This document shows positions 23,263 through 27,689 of a stretch of DNA of 27,689 nt, one piece after another. The stretch is taken from IMG/VR virus record IMGVR_UViG_3300031999_000162, positions 1 to 27,689 of that record, one strand, 5' to 3'. Positions within the stretch are counted from its first letter, which is position 1, and every line of letters starts with the position of its first letter. A model generated the notes under the pieces. The model saw nothing but the letters and a program-made list of their open reading frames with translations, did not search any database and was not told the DNA's origin. Position numbers and translations under genes: made by a program. Source of the stretch: a virus.

Positions 23263-23561
23263 CAGTTACCCTCTAGCTCCGCTCCCGTATCCGGCAGCAA
23301 CACAACCGGCGTCGCGCTCGGTGCCGGCTCGGGCGTGCCCCTGACCTCCTGGGTGGCCACTGGCTCCGGACCAGTCCCGATGCTCACCCTCGGCGTAGGC
23401 GTAAACCCCGTGGGTACTCCCGCACGAGTGGGCAGTAGCCCCGGCGTTTCCACCGGCGAGATGGGAGAATCCGCGATCCCTGCTGACACACCGGACACAC
23501 CTGCCAGCACGACCATCACCAACGCCATGCACATCAGCGCAACGATCCATCTGGCCTTCAT
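23262..23561 (-). CDS. Small exported Pro/Thr-rich protein with C-terminal LPDTG
   Basis: A 99-residue protein from the ATG at 23561, which overlaps the previous stop (TGATG) and has GAGGTGG upstream. Residues 5-27 are a strong hydrophobic segment after a basic start (MKAR), so it is either secreted or anchored. 'DSPISPVETP' follows, then a Pro/Thr/Gly-rich low-complexity region. Near the end stands LPDTG (residues 89-93), the form of a sortase signal, but there is no hydrophobic segment or basic tail after it, only AELEGN. The composition is like exported Chloroflexota proteins. Its place next to the giant virion protein suggests a link to DNA entry or assembly at the membrane. No family is recognised. 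Confidence 0.6.
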   Translation of the reverse strand: MKARWIVALMCMALVMVVLAGVSGVSAGIADSPISPVETPGLLPTRAGVPTGFTPTPRVSIGTGPEPVATQEVRGTPEPAPSATPVVLLPDTGAELEGN

Positions 23562-24172
23562 CACATCCACCTCGTATTCGGAGCCCATCTCCTGCCGAAT
23601 GCCGCCACGTTCGCCTGCCGCCCTTGCTCTGCCAACTGCTGCTGCTGCATCCCCTGTCCCCAGACATCCTGTGCCTGTTGGTGCTCGAACTGCGCCTGCT
23701 GGAATTGCTGGTTGAAGAGGTCCTGCGCACGACGCCAATCAAATTCCTGACCCCACTGCTGCCCCTGGGCCTGTTGCTGCATCCATGGGAGCACGACATT
23801 CATCCACGCCTGCTGCTCCTGCGCTCGCTCCGTCGGCACGTTCGCCCACGGCGCCGTCTGCCAATCCTGCCACGGCAACCAACTGTACTGCCCCGCCTGA
23901 CCCGGCACTCCCCAGGTCACCGGAGCCGCTGCCGCCGCCGTCCCGCCTCCCCCTCCACCACCGCCCTGCTGCTGCCCCCACGTCTGCCCCCACTGTTGAG
24001 CCTGCTGCTGGCCGGCCTGCTGCGGGTATGGCTGCTGCCCGGTCGCCGTTGGTTGCGTATACCCATACCCGGCATACGGCGGATAGGTCCACCCCACACC
24101 GCCTGGCGCAACCGGCCACTGCGTCGCGCCTACCCCTGCCCCACCACCGCCTGTTCCCTCTGCAAATGCCAT
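23561..24172 (-). CDS. Gln-rich low-complexity protein, probable virion or assembly protein
   Basis: A 203-residue protein. The ATG at 24172 has AGGAGG at good distance and lies 4 nt after the upstream stop. The N-terminal half is Gly/Gln/Tyr/Pro-rich and disordered ('AGQQQAQQWGQTWGQQQ', then a run of glycines). The C-terminal half keeps the Gln bias but is helical, with Trp/Phe at intervals ('WGQEFDWRRAQDLFNQQF', 'FEHQQAQDVWGQGMQQQQ'). The bias makes homology hard to judge. It sits between portal and giant protein, so a role in the portal-proximal core is possible. No function can be assigned. Confidence 0.6.
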   Translation of the reverse strand: MAFAEGTGGGGAGVGATQWPVAPGGVGWTYPPYAGYGYTQPTATGQQPYPQQAGQQQAQQWGQTWGQQQGGGGGGGGTAAAAAPVTWGVPGQAGQYSWLPWQDWQTAPWANVPTERAQEQQAWMNVVLPWMQQQAQGQQWGQEFDWRRAQDLFNQQFQQAQFEHQQAQDVWGQGMQQQQLAEQGRQANVAAFGRRWAPNTRWM

Positions 24173-24176
24173 CTCA

Positions 24177-24440
24177 CTATCCTCCTGGTGCCTTGGGCAC
24201 CCGCTTCTGCCAGAGCTTCTCCATCTCCCCCTCGTACCTGAGCGCCTCACCCAGCACGTCCCCACCCTGCGGTACCTGCTGCTGCGCGAACTGCATGATC
24301 GCGAACGGATTCCCCCGCTGCCCCTCGTACCTGGCCAGCACCTCGTCGTCCGTCAACTGCGCTTCCTGCCGCAGATCCGTGACCACCTGGCCGATCATCT
24401 CCCGCGCCCCGGCCATCGCATCGTGCACGATACTCCTCAT
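24177..24440 (-). CDS. Small helical protein after the portal gene
   Basis: An 87-residue protein. Its ATG (24440) overlaps the portal stop (ATGA), with GCAGGA upstream, so translation is probably coupled. The sequence is mostly helical: 'VHDAMAGAREMIGQVVTDLR', 'TDDEVLARYEGQRGNPFAIM' and a charged C-terminal segment. It may be a portal-associated or head-completion factor. I recognise no family. Confidence 0.6.
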   Translation of the reverse strand: MRSIVHDAMAGAREMIGQVVTDLRQEAQLTDDEVLARYEGQRGNPFAIMQFAQQQVPQGGDVLGEALRYEGEMEKLWQKRVPKAPGG

Positions 24441-26512
24441 GGTCCTGCTTCACCCATCCCCGGCACCGGCTCACCCTGCATCGCCATCATCCGCGCCAAC
24501 GCCTCCGGCCCGCCCGCCCCTACTGCTTCGGGCAAACCCTGCGGCGCAACGACGCCCGGTGGCATCCCCATCATCGGCCCCTGTCCCGGAGCTCCTGGAG
24601 GACCTGGCGGCATACCCGGCCCGGGTCCACCCGGCCCCATCCCCGGTGGCATTGGTGGCATCGGAGGCGCTGGCGGCTTCGGCCCCAGCCCCATCGCCGT
24701 GGCCAGCTCCTCACTCCATTCGCTCAGCACCACCTTCGCCAGCGTCTCCGCCGTCGGCCCCTCGAACAACAACTGGTCGCGCAGGATCCGCTTCATCTCA
24801 TCCTGTGGACTCTGCCCCGCCAGGTGCTTGATCCGCTGCAACTGGTCCAGGAACGTCTCCCGGCTGATCAGCTTCTGCCCCACCAGGTTGGCCAACGACA
24901 TCACCTCGCCCGCTTCATCCTTCGGCAGCGATGCGCTCAGCTCCACCCGGTTCCGGTGATACCCGCCGATCTCCGCCGGCTTCAAGCGCAACTCCAACAC
25001 CCCGCCCAGCCGGTCCTCCCCCCACACGTACCACCCATCCGCCGGCGCGTACTCCTCCGTCAACTGCAGGATGATCTCGTTCAACTCCTCGTAGGCCCGC
25101 TCCCGCACCTGCTGCCTGTGCGCGATCCGCATCAGCACCGGGTTGTTAATCGCGCTCATCATCAGGCCGCTCATATCCCCCTGGTACCGGCCCATCATCG
25201 AGGCACTGACCGTGGCGTCTTGCACCATCCGCTCCATCAACCCCATCTGCTGATCCACTGCCGGGTGTGGCCCTGGTGGCATCAAGAATGACCACTGTGC
25301 CCCCTTCCGAATATAGTTGATCGAGCCTGGGGTAAAGTCCAACGTCAGGCTTTCGTCGTCTGTCATAATGGCGCCGTTAGCAAACATCTCGATGATCCGC
25401 TGCTTCATCGCCAACAGCTCGTTCATCGCCGCCGCCAGTCCCACCGCCCCGTTCTTCCGCGTCCCCCCGGTGATGGCGAACAACACGCTCAGCGCCCCGT
25501 TCTCGTCGGCCAGCGGCGTCGAGATCCCGGGGTACCGCACGAATGGCAGCCGCCCGTACCCCGGCATCCGCACCGGCTCCTTGACCATCTTGTCTTCCAC
25601 GACCACACAGTTGGTCACCACCCGCCGGCGCACCGTCCGCCGCGTAGGCTGGGCTGCTTCCTTCCCCTTGCGTTTCCCCTTCCCCTTCCCCTGCTCCTCC
25701 GCTTCTACCTCTGTCCCCGCCTCTGCCCCCGCCCCCTCCTGGCCCCCCGCCTGCAGGGGGAAGGGGGGTGCACCCGCTCCCAGCGCCTTCTTCGCTGCCG
25801 CCACCAGCCTGGCCAGCGTCCCTACCGGCTCCTCCTTCTCCTGCCCCTTGTCCGTGGACAACTCCTCCGTCACCCGCTCCACGTCCACCCGCCAGTAGTC
25901 GATGAACTCCACTTCCTCGTCCAGCCATTCCTCCACCGACATGTCCGCCTTCGATGGCCGCGCCAGCTCCACCCCCCACTCCGCTTCGATCTCCCGCCGC
26001 GATCGCTCCCACGAGTGCACCACCTCCAGGTCCTGACCCGCCCGGCCAGACGGCGTGGCATATACCGTGCGTGGATCCAACGCCTGCACCACCAGCGCGA
26101 ACTCATCCTCCACCGTCTCCGGGTCATAGACGCAGCGCAGGACCCCCTCGCCCAGGCAACTCGCGTGCCACTCGGCCAGGTGCAGCGCATCCGACACGTG
26201 TGCCTGGTGCCACGCCCCGTACAAGTACTTCTCGATCTGGTCTGCCCGGTCCGTCTCTACTGCCTTCACCTCCGACGCCGGCACGCTGATCACCGGCGGC
26301 CGCGTCAGCAGCAGCGTCCTGAAACTCTCCACGATGTTCCAGCACACCGGCGCGCTGATCCTACGCTCGTCCGGCTCCGGCGCATCCTGCCACATATCTA
26401 GGAGATATAGGCGCTCCATCTCGTCCATCCTGCTATTGCGCTCGCCCCACCTGCTCTTCAGCGCCTCGAACCTGCTGTGCACGAACGTCGTCGTGATGTC
26501 CCCTGGCTTCAT
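24437..26512 (-). CDS. Portal protein
   Basis: A 691-residue protein directly after terminase (stop to start gap 3 nt, GAGG before the ATG at 26512). The N-terminus 'RMDEMERLYLLDMW' then 'ISAPVCWNIVESFRTLLLTRPPVI' is typical of large portal proteins, as are 'GEGVLRCVYDP' (about 121-131) and the clip/stem-like central part with 'GYGRLPFVRYPG'. C-terminal helices ('RIAHRQQVRERAYEELNEII') form the wing/crown region. Two low-complexity parts are unusual. Residues about 220-292 are a Gly/Glu/Lys-rich insertion ending in a very basic stretch (KGKGKRKGKEAAQPTRR). The last ~80 residues are Pro/Gly/Met-rich. The protein forms the twelve-subunit ring through which DNA enters and leaves. Confidence 0.85.
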   Translation of the reverse strand: MKPGDITTTFVHSRFEALKSRWGERNSRMDEMERLYLLDMWQDAPEPDERRISAPVCWNIVESFRTLLLTRPPVISVPASEVKAVETDRADQIEKYLYGAWHQAHVSDALHLAEWHASCLGEGVLRCVYDPETVEDEFALVVQALDPRTVYATPSGRAGQDLEVVHSWERSRREIEAEWGVELARPSKADMSVEEWLDEEVEFIDYWRVDVERVTEELSTDKGQEKEEPVGTLARLVAAAKKALGAGAPPFPLQAGGQEGAGAEAGTEVEAEEQGKGKGKRKGKEAAQPTRRTVRRRVVTNCVVVEDKMVKEPVRMPGYGRLPFVRYPGISTPLADENGALSVLFAITGGTRKNGAVGLAAAMNELLAMKQRIIEMFANGAIMTDDESLTLDFTPGSINYIRKGAQWSFLMPPGPHPAVDQQMGLMERMVQDATVSASMMGRYQGDMSGLMMSAINNPVLMRIAHRQQVRERAYEELNEIILQLTEEYAPADGWYVWGEDRLGGVLELRLKPAEIGGYHRNRVELSASLPKDEAGEVMSLANLVGQKLISRETFLDQLQRIKHLAGQSPQDEMKRILRDQLLFEGPTAETLAKVVLSEWSEELATAMGLGPKPPAPPMPPMPPGMGPGGPGPGMPPGPPGAPGQGPMMGMPPGVVAPQGLPEAVGAGGPEALARMMAMQGEPVPGMGEAGP

Positions 26513-26515
26513 CTT

Positions 26516-27688
26516 CTATCCTCTGGCCGGCTGCCTTCTCTTCCCCGGCGTCGGCTCTCTCTTCACCCGCTCCACCAACCCATAGCGCTCGACCAACCAG
26601 TTCCTCAGCGCATCGAGCACGTCGTTGTGCTTATCCTCTGGCTGCTCCGTCACCACGTTGCCCCGGCTGTCCACCTTCCGGCTGTACGCCCCGAACTCTG
26701 CCTGTGTCCCCGTGCATCCCGTCCCGATCCGTAGCCTGGCCTTGCCCGTCGCCGGGTCCTTCAGGAACGTCTTCACCCGCACAACCCCGTCGAGTACGTG
26801 CCCCGCGTCGAACACCTCGAAGTGGAAGCGCTTCGGATCGCCGTCCTCCTGGCCCACCAGGTTCTCCCACACTTCCTGCGTACTTTCCGCTGCCTGATGT
26901 TGCTTCGCCTCGTGTCCCCCCACCGCCCGCGTGACCCGTGGCCACCACTCCCGCTGCCGGCACAATCCCACCACCTCGTAGTGCGTCAGGTGATGCTCCC
27001 ATATCTCGTCCACCACGTGGACGATGTCAACCCCGCCCGTGCTCACCACCTGCAGCGCCAGCACCGCGTAGTGGCTGGGATAGAAACCCGCATCCACCGC
27101 CAACTCCACCGGCAGGTCCGCGTCGTACCCCACCTCCGCCACGTGGACGGGGAACGAGAACTCGGGATAGATGCGCGCCGGGCTGGGCAACACCTGCGCT
27201 CCCACCGTGCGAGCAAAGTCATCCGCCGGCAGAATCTTCTCCAGGCGCACGATCTCGGGATCCTCGCGGCCTCCCGGGAATATGTCTTTGTTAACCCAGG
27301 CGGGGAAACTGAACCGTTCCCCGCCGAACACGTTCGGCCCCTCGAAACTGGTATAGAGATTCGCGTACCAGCCTACGTTGTCGCGCAGTGTTCCACTCAG
27401 GAGCACCACCCCGCGCGTCTCTGCCACTCTGCGCGTGGCTGCCAGGTATGCATCGTAGCGGATGCCCCCGGCCTCCACCAGGGCGACGACGTCGTAGGGC
27501 AACCCGCGCTGCGTCAGCTCCTCCGGCCCCTCTGCCAGGCTGATCGTCTCGATCTCGATCCCGCCCCTGGCCGTCGCTCTCCACTTGCCCTGCTGCGGTG
27601 TGCTCCTGCGCTCCAGTCCGCCCAGCATCTGCAGGCCATTGATAACGTACTCCATCTCGGTCTGGCACTCGTCGTACTCTTGCGCCGC
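26516..27688 (-). CDS. terL: Terminase large subunit (5' end outside window)
   Basis: The frame is open to the right edge; the ATG at 27655 is internal and not the start. The visible part contains the end of the ATPase: a Walker B-like 'YDVVALVEAGG', then 'GVVLLSGTLRDNVGWYANLY', which carries the coupling motif ('SGT'). The RNase H-like nuclease follows, with 'ELAVDAGFYPSHYAVLAL' (first Asp at about residue 188 counted from the Met at 27655), 'IVHVVDEIWEHHLTHYEV' (second acid) and 'HNDVLDALRNWL' (third acid). The Walker A part lies outside the window. The motor packages DNA into the head and cuts concatemers. It heads the late operon and is followed at once by the portal gene. The nuclease residues look intact. 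Confidence 0.9.
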   Translation of the reverse strand, partial: AAQEYDECQTEMEYVINGLQMLGGLERRSTPQQGKWRATARGGIEIETISLAEGPEELTQRGLPYDVVALVEAGGIRYDAYLAATRRVAETRGVVLLSGTLRDNVGWYANLYTSFEGPNVFGGERFSFPAWVNKDIFPGGREDPEIVRLEKILPADDFARTVGAQVLPSPARIYPEFSFPVHVAEVGYDADLPVELAVDAGFYPSHYAVLALQVVSTGGVDIVHVVDEIWEHHLTHYEVVGLCRQREWWPRVTRAVGGHEAKQHQAAESTQEVWENLVGQEDGDPKRFHFEVFDAGHVLDGVVRVKTFLKDPATGKARLRIGTGCTGTQAEFGAYSRKVDSRGNVVTEQPEDKHNDVLDALRNWLVERYGLVERVKREPTPGKRRQPARG

Positions 27689-27689
27689 C

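Overview
The window is the late (packaging, head, tail) module of a tailed phage or prophage, read almost entirely from the minus strand, right to left. The only plus-strand gene is the C-terminal part of a large serine recombinase at the left edge, convergent with the last late gene. Base composition is GC-rich. Proline-rich exported proteins carrying 'SPISP' and 'SPLA' segments, plus the short intergenic repeats, make me think of a Chloroflexota (Anaerolineae-like) host. That is an inference, not something the sequence proves.

Layout in transcription order (right to left): terminase large subunit (open at the right edge), portal, a small helical protein, a Gln-rich protein, a small exported Pro/Thr-rich protein, a giant 2615-residue virion protein, a small coiled-coil protein, a lipoprotein-like multi-span membrane protein (holin candidate), scaffold, an SU10/DUF5309-type major capsid protein, a probable head-decoration protein and two small proteins. 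Next comes a cassette of carbohydrate/SAM/sulfate enzymes (GT-A glycosyltransferase, COG4627-like methyltransferase, sulfotransferase) with two small unknown proteins. Then follow a small HExxH metalloprotease, a virion/adaptor protein, a 965-residue virion protein, a one-span XhlA-like protein, a Vsr/DUF559-like nuclease-fold protein, and a tail fibre with a C1q/TNF-like C-terminal head. Most genes abut or overlap (ATGA, TGATG, TAGTG junctions) and have clear Shine-Dalgarno sites, so they look like one long late operon. No tape measure, tail tube or sheath gene is visible. With the giant protein next to the portal, this suggests a short-tailed (podovirus-like) particle that uses a large internal ejection protein.

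The most unusual signal is at 8110-8260. A sigma70 promoter with both hexamers at exact consensus and a 17-bp spacer faces right, against the operon. It is followed at once by a gene-free stretch that folds by hand into a nested 28-bp structure. This looks like an undescribed small RNA or a regulatory leader. Other points of interest are an imperfect 15-bp stem before the scaffold gene whose two mismatches become G-U pairs only in the late mRNA, and a triplicated heptamer at the glycosyltransferase/methyltransferase junction where losing one unit would fuse the two genes. Fragments of short repeats also lie in several gaps and linkers. No stretch longer than 300 bases lacks a gene, and I see no tRNA, CRISPR array, insertion sequence or endolysin gene.
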